A DNA stretch of 64,000 nucleotides, taken from contig JAUFSD010000020.1 of NCBI GenBank assembly GCA_033030425.1, positions 62,001 to 126,000 on the forward strand, in the 5' to 3' direction. The translations under genes were made by a program, and so were the position numbers. Within the stretch, counting starts at the first letter, position 1. Every line of letters starts with the position of its first letter. The stretch is from Verpa conica. Its lineage: Eukaryota; Ascomycota; Pezizomycetes; Pezizales; Morchellaceae. This document shows, piece after piece, positions 35,650 through 47,400 of the stretch. The notes under the pieces were generated by a model that made no database searches, was not told the DNA's origin, and saw only the letters and a list, made by a program, of their open reading frames with translations.

Positions 35650-36953
35650 GAAACTCGCCAAGTGGTTGCCAATATTATACCGGCCTCACTTGCCTATTTG
35701 GGTAACTGAGGATATCGGACTTGCGGTGCAACTATTTGACCGACGATTTATTATGTTACCGATTACCTGGACTGATACCAGATATTCTATTGTGCCGGCT
35801 AAATAACTGGGTGACAGCTATTTGGTTTTTTTATAGTGTTGTGATCAGGCTGATGGGTGTTCGATGATTGGAAGGACTCGGATTGGTTCTCTCTCAAAGA
35901 CAGACAAATCTAGATCCAGAGAGCATGATTGATTAAGGCTACGAACATGTGTCTATCTATAGAGCGTGCTAATGCCAAGTGGCTTATTCAGCCTTGGCAC
36001 CTATCATGTGCCACAGTGTTCATCTTGGGGCGATTTGAGGCAATTCCTAAGCCAGTGAACCCGCCTCGGCTCGGGTTCGAGGCCTGATTTTTGGTGAAGA
36101 AACCGCCCCAATAGGGGGATAACCTACGGGGTCCCGCTGGGCCCACCACAATTAATTTGGTTAACTTTCGGTTAATGGGAAATTTTTAGAGGACAAACCC
36201 ACCCTGGCCAAGAAATAGGGCGGTTCGGGGCGGTTTCTTGGGGCGGTTCCGGTTGGCTTGGGGGATTAGTTATTTAAGTTTTGCGTTTTCGCTTTGTTTT
36301 TAGAAACAAATAGAATTGGATTATCCGGTTAATCACGCTTACTCAGGGTCCGTAATTTGTTTGATTACTAGGGAGGTGTCATCTTAACCTTTATTCGAGT
36401 TTATACCGCCTCTTGCTCGTCGACCTTATGCTCTACTCACACTCCCCTAACTCTAATGTGTGATTGGGGTGAGGCTCGCTCTATTTGTTGGGAGTTGATA
36501 AGTGTTTCTTTTTCGGCGATGTCTCAGATATCTCCCATCACCCGCTGCAGCAGGGTTTAGCACACTGGAACAGTTGGAACCGTGGAACTTAAAGACACTA
36601 AAACAAAAAATGTAGATACTTGTACTAATGCAGTTGAAACCTGTTGTAGTTTTATTTTTTTACCATGAGCCCTACACATCACCCCCGGTCATAGCGGGTC
36701 GAATTAGCCCAGTTTAGATGCATTTAATCCCCCATCACGACTCCACTGAAGTCTCAAGAAGAAGCCTGAAATACTTTTATTACTACCCCTTGCACGAACC
36801 GGTTCGTTACTGAAATCCTGTTCAACGCTTACTCTCGCTTGAGATGGGCAGCATCCTTGCCTCGTGTAAAAGACATACTGACTTTCCTCAACCACAGATA
36901 GTACAGACCCTAACATCTATTTTACACTCGCAAAAAGAAATCTCAGTTTCAAG
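35601..36953 (+). repeat. CFEM upstream duplication, copy 1
   Basis: Starts with the telomere-like motif and the block TTTGTCGTACAACTTG..., matching 39478 onward. It resumes after a 648-bp insertion at AAATAGAATTGG (about 36308), and ends in the shared CFEM promoter box (GGCGATGTCTCAGATATC near 36515). The second copy is 39478 to about 39760. Confidence 0.6.
35655..36302. mobile_element. Unclassified 648-bp insertion flanked by GAAAC
   Basis: Relative to the paralogous segment at 39480-39560, this block is extra and is flanked by GAAAC (35650-35654 and 36303-36307), a possible 5-bp target duplication. It contains inverted AAGAAACCGCCCCAA (36097-36111) and GGGGCGGTTTCTTGG (about 36227-36242), and a B-box-like GGGTTCGAGGCC near 36074. 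No terminal repeats were seen. Confidence 0.45.
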
Positions 36954-37175
36954 ATGAAGTCTGTATTTATACTTTTTATTGCCAGTCTTGCCATCATTAT
37001 CACCGCTCAACACGGTGGCGTATCTGAATGTGTTGTATTGCCGGTTTTTCGGCAACCTCGCTCAAGGCATAACTCTTATGCTTCCTATGCTTCCCATGCA
37101 AGGCATAACTGTTCCGCCTCTCAGGTTTCCCTTATGTGCTGTATGTATTCGGCTATTACGAATAACGCCAGTTGA
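36954..37175 (+). pseudogene. Broken CFEM gene (exon 1 only)
   Basis: Exon 1 is recognisable: a signal peptide (MKSVFILFIASLAIIITAQ) followed by the first Cys at SECV. An unrelated insert of about 105 bp with two CAAGGCATAACT copies then interrupts. The exon-1 end plus intron start reappears near 37137 (TGTGCTGTATGTATTC), and exons 2-3 with the remaining Cys are absent. The upstream promoter block is well kept, so transcription may persist and yield a secreted stub. Confidence 0.7.
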
Positions 37176-38516
37176 GAACTAAGGGGAGTTAACCCTAACC
37201 CAGGTCAAAGTGCGCCCCCACTAGTTTTTTGATTAGTGAGCAACTATTTATTCGCACTAAAAAAAAGAGTTACCTAATCAGGTGATTAGGGGTGAGACTC
37301 GCTCTGTTTGTTGGGAGATGACAGGAGTTTTCTTTCTGGCGATGTCTCAGATATCTCCCATCACCCCCTTAATCACACGTATCACAATTAGTCTCTTTGG
37401 CTCTTATTACTTTGGTCGGGAGTGTTGGAGACTTGTTCTGTTTTTGAGTGGGATCAATGGATTTGCATTAAGACCGTAGAGGAAAGCATGTATCCTTGTT
37501 GCCATCTCAATCGGCGATATACATTTGTTAGGGACTCTCATTCTCGGCCATCTCCGCCGAGAAACCATTTTAAATGCCCGCGCTTGATCAGATTCTGGCG
37601 GGAGCGGGAACCGCGCTAGAGGATGAAATAAAAAGGAAACGTTGGTCCTTAACTACGCAAATAAGGCGAGAGAAACCCCTGTCTCGGGGTAGCAAGTGGC
37701 GAATACCACTTTAATCAAACCCTTCTTGGAAAGAACTTCCAGCCACACTTTATTTGGACGTCCTGCATGATTCTCGCCCCCGCCATCTCCACTACTAGAA
37801 CAATACCCACTCAAGATCTCCGCCTTGAAGCAACAAAGCCAGCAGTTAAATAAAAATGGATCTACTCTCTACTATCTATAGAATACCTCCTAGTATAGCC
37901 TCTTTCACCTTTTCATAGACCTCCCTTCCTCTCATCCGCCTTGTACTGCGTTCTCTTGGCATTCATGTGTGACCTAATAGTTAATCTTATAGAACTTAGG
38001 ACACATTTAGCATTCTTTTATAAGACACATGCCTTACCCCCACTGTCTCTTTATTTTGGGAGTATTACCAAATAATTCTGTAGAAAAAGTGGCATTGAAA
38101 GGGTTTCTCCGTCACTGGGAGGACCTCAGCTGTTGAGGATGCCAACGAGGCTGCAAGTGTCTCACCCTTACACGGGCCTCCACCGAACTTCTCGGCGACT
38201 CCTTTTTCGGTGGTCGTTTGGCTCGGCATCTCCTCCCTCACTACTTATATAACACGCACCTCTCTGTCAAGAGACATTTCAACCTAGCATCACGACCCCA
38301 CCCAAAGTTCCGCACGAAATCCGGAGAATATTTAGCTATCCTGTCTTGCGAGCCGCTTCGTGGTGAACACTTACATCCTTGCCCACCCTTTACTCGCTTG
38401 AAAGAGGGAACATCCTTGCTACACAAAGAAGACGGGCCCACTCTCTTGAACGGCACGCGCTAGTGCTCCTATCCAATATTCTATTTACACCGGCAAAGTC
38501 AACAATCACGTCCATA
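37176..38516. other. Intergenic, CFEM promoter-type repeats
   Basis: Holds a second copy of the promoter box (GGCGATGTCTCAGATATC, about 37338), an exact telomere-like motif at 37191, and the block GCAAGTGTCTCACCCTTAC near 38150 that recurs near 40965. A TATATAA box lies near 38244. No other gene. Confidence 0.5.
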
Positions 38517-38908
38517 ATGAAGCCTACTTTTATACTCGTTATTGCCGGCCTTGCCACCACGATCATTGCACAAACTCTTACCCAATGTATTGTATGTACT
38601 CCGTATTAATAATTTCGGTTGAAAAGGATTTCAATTTTAACACCCTGCGTAGTTGGACTGTACTACTTCCGCGGCAACAGCGGCCGGCTGTTCTTCCATC
38701 ACAGATCTCGAGTGTATATGCACGGGCTCGGCCTACCAGTCTGCGGCATCACAGTGCCTGAAATCAACTTGTACGCCAGAAGATTTTGCAGGTAAGCTGT
38801 TGCTATTCTGATAATTCAGCGATATTTGTAATATGGTTCTAACGAATATCTTTGATAGCCGCCACTCAGCTGCAAGAGAAACAATGCGCTGCAATAAGTC
38901 CCCCGTAG
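38517..38908 (+). CDS. CFEM-domain small secreted protein (copy 2)
   Basis: Model: exons 38517-38591, 38653-38791 and 38859-38908, 87 aa. Introns are 61 and 67 nt (GTATGT...GTAG; GTAAGC...ATAG with TCTAAC branch). A signal peptide (MKPTFILVIAGLATTIIA) precedes eight Cys in CFEM order: QC, DC, GC, LECIC, QC, TC, QC. The Asp ahead of the central CxC (ITDLECIC) is kept, consistent with haem binding. Exon 2 is 139 nt, the same as in the copy at 5392. There is no membrane anchor or Ser/Thr tail. It sits in a duplicated block with broken and intact paralogues; the promoter has the shared TTTTTCGGTGG/ATATAA arrangement. Confidence 0.85.
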
Positions 38909-41267
38909 TAGCGTAGTTCGAGTACTTGTAAGCGGGCAACAAGATTTCTTGTTCTATTACTTTTTGGTTCCTATTACCTTGATCCGGGACATCCGTAGGG
39001 GACGAATACCTGTTCTGCATTTTATTGGGGGGGGGTTGATTCACATTAACTCGGCAGAATAAAACATCTCTCTTTGCTCTCATTGTAGATTAAGTTAGAG
39101 AAGTTAACACCTTTGGAAGTTCGCTCAAGAGAAGAGTATTCATAATAAGGGGGGGGTGAAAGAAGTGACTGCTAGTGTAAGCTTGATCGACTAGTCGATT
39201 TAATTAAAATTGCACGGATACATAGCTACACAAAGTCCTCAATATATCACAATCAACATAAAATGTCCTTGTTCACGATCGCTATTATTCGCCGTAACCT
39301 GATGAGCCAGTCTCACCCGTACTAAAATAATTGTGATATCTATACTTCGACGGACACCATTACAGACACCTCCGGGTCCGAGATGAAATATCTCCGTCTC
39401 GCGCTTGATGCCTCTCAAGACATTCCCATGATCGGCAAGATCTCGACGGTGATCAACAGGGGTTAAGCTTGGCATGTGGGTTAGGGTTTGCCGTAAAACT
39501 TGTAGGGTCAGGCATCGACAATTGACGAAACCCAGAATAGAATTGGGATACCCCGATAATCACGCTCACTCAGCCACCATAGCCCATGTAGTACTACGGC
39601 TCTACCGCAAGTCTTAGAAGTATAATATTATGTTTAACGTTTATTCGGGTTTGTAGCACCTGATATCTCTCTTGCCCATCGGCCCTATGCTCTACTCACG
39701 TCCCCCTAATACTGCCGCATCCTTGCTCGACTTTCCCTCACCGGATACCAAATGGGTAGAGCTACTGCTGTCATGCTTGGGCTCACGCTGGTGCACTAGT
39801 GTCAGGGGTAAAGTATTGGGACAGATCAGGCGGTCACGGACTTGAGCGACTATAGTTCTTCCCTGTCGCCATTACCGTGCTACTTCCCTATCCTCTATTG
39901 ATACTGCCCTAACCCTACCACAACATTGCTCAAACGCTCCTGATCGGACAACCAACCGGTAGAATCGTCACTCCAATAGTTTAACGGATGTTTTATTCAC
40001 CCTAGCGACCTTCAACAAAGCCACAAAGATTAATTACGATAGGAAATATTCTTGCCAAAGGGACCCCAATTATTTCCATCATTACGTATAAAACTCTGCA
40101 AACTGTAGTTCTTTTAAGGAGTTGCGGTTAGTTTTATGGCTGGGATATTTATTGATAGCAGTAGGGTTAATTTTTCTATATCAATATTTTATGTAATAGG
40201 TCTCCGGAGTGATAGTGCATGAACTGATGGTAGCATACAGATGAATATTGGGAATAGCTACCCTATTAGCTATAGCACGCGTAGAGAATAGGTATTATTA
40301 GGTGATGTCGAGGTTTTGTTACAAGGTTATAATGAATATCCTATTTATCAAACGATGTGCTATACCGTGTCAGTAGATACTTTTATCGAAGCAGGTTACA
40401 CCGAGTAATCTAAAGTGGGTAATGAGACTTTTTTGAGTGGTCTTATTGGTTTCTTTGGTTCTTGTAGTTTCCGTAAGAGTATGATGTCCGTAGGAGTTGA
40501 AGCGCTGGCTATACCATTTCTGATTGGGACGTTGTTTAGCTATGGTTATATTAGTTAAGTATGGGGGGCCTGGGCATCCTGCTAGTAGTTGCATTCTGGT
40601 TCCTACTTTCTTTTGAAGTCCAGATAACTATTTACACAAAATAATAGTCAAAGCGGTAAACTAGTTGTTTCGCATTTTTTCATATTATCAATGACGGGGG
40701 CCTCTAGGAGGGGAGGTAAAAATAATGAGAGGGCATGACGACGAGGAAAGCGAGTATGAAGAAGAGTGGGAAGATGAGGAGGAGGATGAATCGGATGTAG
40801 AATTTTTGTTGTAGGAGGTATGCAGTAGCTAAAGTTTGTGGTGAACTGTTAGAGCAAAGGCTGGAAGTGGAGGAATACCATAACCAAAAGGTTCATGTAT
40901 TTAATGAGACAAAAAAAAAAAAAAAATGACGGGGGCCTCTGGGGAGAGGTAACCCTAACCCAGGCCGAAAGTGTCTCACCATCAGCGGCTAAGCTGTTGG
41001 CCTTTTGGCCAGAATTTGTTTTTCGGCGACTATTTAAACTCATCGTCTCCCTCAGCCCCTATACCACACATCTCTCTCTTATCACTACGAGCATAGAAAA
41101 CACTTATCCCAGTCTCCCGACCGAATATACTCAAAGTTCCAGGTCAAAGGGAATCGAGCGACATATTAAATCCTTCTCACCCCCTATCCGCTTGAGAGTG
41201 GTAATAACCCTGTCGGTAACGCTCCTAGCACTCTTCTTTTAGCCGCAAATCTACAATCAGGTTCACG
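38909..41267. other. Intergenic with CFEM flank relics
   Basis: Includes the CFEM 3' flank (38930-39010) with a G9 run near 39030, and duplication copy 2 starting at 39478. The block about 40430-40650 matches the 3' flank of the gene at 41268 (TGGTTCCTA...GTAAACTAG versus TGGTTCTTA...GTAAATTAG), so another CFEM copy once lay upstream of it. A LINE-type insertion is listed separately. Confidence 0.5.
40690..40940 (+). mobile_element. 5'-truncated LINE-type insertion with target duplication
   Basis: AATGACGGGGGCCTCT is duplicated at 40690-40705 and 40925-40940. The insert ends in an A run (40911-40926) preceded by GGTTCATGTATTTA. A second piece of the same 3' end lies inverted at 52830-52925, and the LINE at 60.4 kb has a similar 3' untranslated end. 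The insert contains a short acidic frame (EDEEEDESDVEFLL). Confidence 0.75.
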
Positions 41268-41663
41268 ATGAAGCCCACTCTTATACTCGCTATTGCTAGC
41301 CTTGCTGCCACTGTTGCTGCTCAAGGGTTGCTTGATATTCCGCAATGTGCTGTATGTATTCTGTAACTGTGAATAACATCGGTTGGAAGGGTCTATATAT
41401 TAATACTCTGTGTAGCTTTCTTGTGTAGGTACCTCACTTTCATCGGCCGGTTGTAGCACTATCGATACCTCCTGTCTATGTCGTTCTGAGGTTACTTTCA
41501 AGGCCTCAATAAACTGCATTCAGTCTGTTTGCTCTGATCAAAGTGAAGGTATGATTAAAAATCTTATTCTTTAAAGGTTCATGCAACATAGTTATAACAG
41601 CATCTCATAGTTGCTACTCAAATGTTGAATACCCGTTGTGCTAAGCTGCTGATGACGTGGTAA
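41268..41663 (+). CDS. CFEM-domain small secreted protein (copy 3)
   Basis: Model: exons 41268-41351, 41416-41548 and 41611-41663, 89 aa. Introns are 64 nt (GTATGT...GTAG) and 62 nt (GTATGA...ATAG). Signal peptide MKPTLILAIASLAATVAA, then eight Cys in CFEM order with the Asp and CLC of the central block (TIDTSCLC). Intron positions and phases equal those of the copies at 5392 and 38517. A telomere-like motif lies 317 bp upstream, next to the block AGGCCGAAAGTGTCTCACC shared with the 38 kb copy. It differs from copy 2 in most mature residues while the Cys frame is constant, as expected for fast-evolving secreted proteins. Confidence 0.85.
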
Positions 41664-42292
41664 TTATGTTGATTGTAGCGTTGTACTTGTAAGGGGGTAA
41701 CAGGGCTTCTTGTGATTCTATTAGTTCCTTTGGCTCTTGTGATTTTGATTACAAGATGTCCATGAGGAACAAATATCTTTTTTGTTCTAGTTTGGGACCT
41801 AACTACGGCTACGCTGAATATTCTGCTTGTAGTTCTATTCTGGTTCTTATTTATATATAACGAGTAGTTATTTAAACCAAATAAAATGTTAAAATAATAT
41901 TAGCTGAAGTGGTAAATTAGGTGCTTCCTGTTTATTTTAAATGCTTTCAAGGGGTTTTACCGATGCGTAACTGTTTTGGGGTTTCTCAGTCATACTTTCT
42001 TTTTTCGGCGGTGCCTCAGCTATCTTCATTACCCCTTATATCGCACATACAAACTTTATTACGACTGAGAATACTCAAGACTCCATGTAGATTGAAGAGG
42101 AGACCAGAAACAATTTTTTTATCCCCCCCCCCCACGAGCCGGTTCATAAATACTTACATCCCTACTCGGCTGAGTGGAGTAACATACTTGCCATGAATAA
42201 GAAGACATACTCTCTTGAACGACCAGTGGACTACTTTTGGTCCTGCATAATAACCATTTTAGGCTCGCAAAAGCCAGCCCGCCAGGTCTAAG

Positions 42293-42598
42293 ACGGAACC
42301 TGCCATTGTACACATTCTTGCCGGCCTTGCTACCACTATTTCCGCTCAAGACACTAGGGCGGCACAATGCCCTGTATGTACTCTGTAACCATCAATACCG
42401 TCGGTTGAAGAACTAGAAAAGAAAGATGTCTATACTAACATTTTGTGTAGGCCGACTGCACTAACCGCAATTGAGTCGGCCGGTTGTGATGGAGCCAGCG
42501 ATATCGCCTGCGCATACACCAGGATCGGTGTCGGTAATGAGATAATAGCCTGCATAGGTGGTAGTTGCCCAGAAAAAGATGACAATAACCGCGAGTGA
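42293..42598 (+). pseudogene. Broken CFEM gene (start lost, frameshift)
   Basis: Homologous to the 41268 gene over exon 1, intron 1 and exon 2. The start codon is ACG instead of ATG at 42293. Exon 2 (from 42451) goes out of frame near 42467 and has an early TGA. The central CxC has become C-A-Y, removing one Cys. The third exon is missing; the frame ends at 42598. The intron boundaries (GTATGT at 42374, GTAG at 42447-42450) are still perfect, so the decay is recent. Confidence 0.75.
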
Positions 42599-43637
42599 TC
42601 TTTCTTTAGTGATGCGCAAGTTGTTATATTTTTTTTTAGCATTCGATACAGCTTGTCCTACACTACAGCTGTTTCAGTAGATTCCTTTATAGTAGCGGTT
42701 TACTGTGAGTACTCTAAGGAGGCAATGGTAATTTTTATTTTTATTTTCAACTTATTTGTTTTCCTTGATTATTGCCTTGCGCCGGTCGGAGGAACATTTT
42801 GAAGGAGAGCACGACTGGTTATTTACCTCTTACGGTCAAATTCTACTTTGGTGTCTCTTAGATAGCTTTCTGTGCAGACTCTCTGTACCGCTCTATGCTC
42901 GCTTGGCGGACGGGTTTTATTGCTACTTGGCCGGTCAATAGCATCGTGGTATTGTTGGGGGACAACGATAACCGCCCACTCATGACAGCCATATTCAAAT
43001 CCCAACCCAAGTAGACACTAGAATAAAAAATTAATAAGAACAGAAAACTAAACTATAGAGTGAATTAAGTGTTTGTTTGTGTGCTATCGATTTATATAGT
43101 GGGGGAAAGGTATTATTTTAATGTGGAGCTCCTGGTTCCCATGTAGGTGGGCGGTTACTCATGTCTCCCGACAATATTTCGGCGGCCATTAGTTGGCCGC
43201 TACTTAGGCGCCTTACGCGGTGGGCATAAACCCGAAATCTCTCTATTTTATTTTAATATAAGTTTTCCCTCATCGCCATCCCATCGCTTTGTGATCGCTG
43301 GAGCCCCGGCGGTACACTTGGTATGTTCCTCAAGAAATAGATAGCTTTAAACACGTTGCATCTTACGCCGTCCCCTTCAGATTCGGTAGTGTCTATCCTC
43401 TCGTGGCCATGACAGAATCTGCCCTTTTGGTTTCCGACATTAATAGACTAATTTTCGTAGCTATCTTCTTGCTGGTTGTGCCTTTATACCCGTTTTTGAA
43501 TGACTAAACTCATTGCTTTACATAATACTTCCATCATAACCCTCGGCGGTACCTTAATTTGATTGGATGGGGCTATCCGTCACGCGTAGCGCCTGTTTTT
43601 CTGATGTGATATTAATAGCTTTGGTTGTCCAGGCTTG
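42599..43637. other. Intergenic, no gene recognised
   Basis: T-rich and AT-rich tracts near 42630 and 42730; nothing else supported. Confidence 0.35.
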
Positions 43638-43870
43638 GGTGATAATGAATGAGCGAGTGATACTCAATATGCGAGTGATGTACTATGAACGAGTGATACT
43701 CAGTGAGCGAGTGATACACTATGAACGAGTGATACCTGATGGGCGAATGATATCTCATGATCGAGTGATATGAAATAGTCGAGTGATATCACATGAGCGA
43801 AAAATATACCATGACCGAGTGAGATTAAATGAGTGAATGATACCACATGATCGAGTGATATTCGATGGAT
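43638..43870 (+). repeat. 18-bp minisatellite around GAGTGAT
   Basis: GAGTGA (or one-base variants) recurs every 18 bp at 43655, 43673, 43691, 43709, 43727, 43745, 43763 and 43781, then more loosely to about 43860. Because 18 is a multiple of three, one frame reads as a degenerate hexapeptide (xERVIx) until a stop at 43773. Confidence 0.85.
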
Positions 43871-44420
43871 GATGATACGTATAAAGTGTATACTCTCGTT
43901 CTCAGCGCTAAATTTACATTGATGATTATTTACGTGTGTGAGGGAGGTATGTTTCTCGTAGGTGTTTATCCTCCGCGCCGGGAGGGATTAGTGAGGTTCA
44001 CCAAGATTCTCCCCCGCGGGTGTCGAGCGACGGGGCTAACCACTGAGTCGTTGCTCTTACCCCATGGCTAAGCTTTCCACAACGTTTCCTTATCCTTTTC
44101 AAATATAATAGTGTTAATGAACCCCTATTTTCATAACACGCGACAGGCCCTAGATGCTAATGTTAATTAATCACTCTTCCAAAGGGCTAAAATGCACCCC
44201 AACTGGATTGAACACAAAGCAGAAGGTCGATAGATTAAATGAATTAAACGATTGTATGATTCGTTGTACATGTAGTTGCTCTTCGCTACATATTCGTACG
44301 TATACCTTTGTCCTAGTGCCTCTCACTAGTCAATTTATGATGCCGCACAGTCTCAAGCAGCTCACCCAGAACCGATAGAACTAGGCGTGTATCCATCGAA
44401 ATCCGCTCCTACTAAGTCTA
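43871..44420. other. 3' flank of the ankyrin-CorA gene
   Basis: No gene recognised; presumably the 3' untranslated region and terminator of the minus-strand gene ending at 44421. Confidence 0.35.
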
Positions 44421-47400
44421 TCACGATCTGTCGCTCTCATCATCACTGAATTGACTTCTAGTCCTTGCTGATTCGTAATTAGGGAATTCAGTGCGATCGA
44501 AATCGTATCGTACGATGCCCAAAGGTTCTCCGGTGGGCTCTATAGCCGCTAGGTCTCTGGAACGTTTTCCTGATTCGAATTGCCTTGTTCTTGCTTCGTT
44601 TGTTACACGCTGGAATAGTGATTTAATCTTATTATCGATCCTTTTGGGTATCTACAGCTAGTTAGGTTTTCGAAGGGTGCATTCATGTTTGTTCAACCTG
44701 GTACTGTGGTCACTTACATCCATGTTTTTGAACAGTATCCAGGTAATTATGACCAGGGTCATAATTGGTAGAGCAAAGGCAAAATACCATCCCCAGCTCG
44801 GGTTCGACGTCAGGACATCGACGTTCATCCCAAATATACCCTACAATGGTCAGCTGGCTACCTTATGAAAGCGATCACAGGTTCGTAGTTACTGTAACAA
44901 ATGACAATGGCAGAAAAACAATCTTGGGCATCGTCAGTGTTTGCTTTCCTCTATAACATAAATCTAGGCTGAATCTTACCGAAATCCAAGTAAGCCTCTG
45001 CATACTCATTGCCATGCTGTTAGAGGAATTTGCCACCTCGATTGACTTTCTGGCTTCAAGTACAGTAATCAAGCTCAATTCCTATAAATGGACCGTATAA
45101 ATTAGCGATATCCACTTTGAACTTCGTACATGTTAGGTACTCGCCAGTTCAATCATCTCTTTAGTTTCGTTCTGCAACTCAGATATTGCTTTATTGCAGT
45201 CATCCTTAAAAGCCTTGATCCTCTTGGATAGTTTGTCAATTGCCCTGCTTTGCCTAATATTTTCGATGCCGTCGTCCTGAGCTTTCCCTCCTGCTTCTTT
45301 AACGACCTTATCATCCTCAAATCCTTCTACTCTCTCATCTGCATCCATTAATTCCGTGTACAAAACATCGTACTCGCTGAAGTCATCTAGTAGCTTTTTT
45401 GAGTTCGTTACTTGTTTTTTTAGAAGCTTATGGAGTACATTCCACTGTTGACGATCTTTCAGTAGTAAATGAATAATATCAGGGTTTTCCCCCTCACTGT
45501 CTACTTGGGAATCGCGCTATACAGGGTGACACATCAGTCATAGTCCGCGTTAAAGAAGATATATAGGTCTCTATTCTCCCTGAAAAAACTCACCATACGG
45601 GCTAGATGTGACCTAGCATCGTCAAAGAGACTTAACCAGGTATTGCGAACATCATTCAGAAATAGGATAAAAAACTCGACAGCATTTCTTGGGACTGAGA
45701 AGTATTTTAGTTTCAGTGTCCCTCGGTAATGTATCGACCGTAGTATCTGGCCTCTGTGCTTATCAATTTCGTCATGCGATTCCCCCATTATCCAGGATAT
45801 TTCAATTGGTTGAAGTTTGTACTTGAATGTCTTGATTTTTGAGTCGTTGGGATTGTTTGCAGTGCCAGGCTTCTCACTGTTTATGGTAGTTGGTGCGCCA
45901 TCGGAATCACAAACAGGGGTGAAAAAGCGAACGTAGCCAATCAACACTGATTCTGCTGGAGTTTTAGAAAGCGGGTAGAAAAAAGACTAGGGGAGTGTTT
46001 ACCCTTTGCAGGCTTAAGTGTGAGTATTTCGTTGTAACTAGGAATCCTAGGTGCGAGTGCTGGGTTATTTGCCCCATTGCCCTTTGCTGGTTGGGTATCA
46101 AGGATTAACCATGCCCAATCAACGTCCTTTACTACCGAAGGATCGTATCCATCGGGCTTTGTGGCGTTTTTATAGTAATCGTTGAGATATGTCGGAGGGT
46201 GTATATGAGGCTGGACATGTGTGGGCTGCCCACCAAGTGTCTGACTGTATCTTGTGAGCTTTATTATGGGATAACTAACGTGGAACTATTACTACGTACG
46301 GAATCAAAATAAGTGATGGGGATGTCCAGGGTGTCTTGCGTAAATCTCTTATTATCGTATCATCCAAGCTACTCTGTGTAATATTCTTCGGTTTAGTTCC
46401 GGATCCACGGAGAATATATGAATCGCGGCGGGCAAAAATGAGGGTATTGGTAGCTGAACCATTGGGAGCAACCAGCTTACGCCATTTGCTAAAGTCTAGA
46501 TCGTGTGTACTTCCACCCTCCCTAAGTAAAAGGTCTAAGACATCTGTAGACCCGCCCCCGAGTGCTAGCTCTAACGGTGACTTATCAAAGTTGTCCTTGA
46601 TATCTGCACGGGCCCCCTTTGCTAAGAGAAGCTTGATAATGTCTTGGTCCTTTTCCTTTACTGCGATATGAAGTGGTGTGGATCCAGAGTGATCTTTTGC
46701 GTTTACCCCATGTCCTTCAGTCTTTTTAACAAGCAATGCAACAGCTGGTTCGCTGTTTTCTTTTACAGCAATATCGAGTGCTATAGATCTAGGGCGATCC
46801 TTTGTGCTCAAACTAAGAGTATCGATCTTCTTCAATAGTGACTGTACAATTGGCTTGCTCCGTTGTTGTACAGCAATATGAAGTGGTGTAGACCCAGAGC
46901 GGTCTTTAGCGTTCAAGCAAAGCAAGTCGAGCTTCTTTACAAGTAATCGTACAAGCGGCTCGTGGTTCTCCTTCACAGCAAGGTGAAGTGGTGTGTGTCT
47001 GTCGCCATCTTTTGTGGTCAAACCGATGCCATCGACCCCCCACAGCAGCAACCCCACAATTGTTCTGTTCTGTTGTCGTACGGCGATTTGAAGTGGTGTA
47101 TATCCATATTGGTCCTTTAAGTTGAAACCAAGCACGTCGAGTTTCTTCAGGAGGTATTCCACGATTTGTTTGTTGTTCTTAGCTACAGCGAGATGGAGTG
47201 GCGTTGATCCGGAGTAGTCCTTTATGTTTAGCCCAAGCGCATCGAGTTTTTTTACAAGCAGTGATACAGTCGAGTGGTGGTTTCCCAAAACAGCCAGATG
47301 AAGTGGCGTTGATCCATATGAGTCTTTCAGGTTCAGGCGAAACGTGTCGAGTGGTTTCAAGATCGATTCGATCTCTGAAAGTTGATTACTCTTCACAGCT

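Noticed and set aside
36060..36090. B-box-like GGGTTCGAGGCC as a tRNA or SINE.
   Set aside because: No A box or cloverleaf found at the proper distance; mentioned only as part of the 648-bp insertion.
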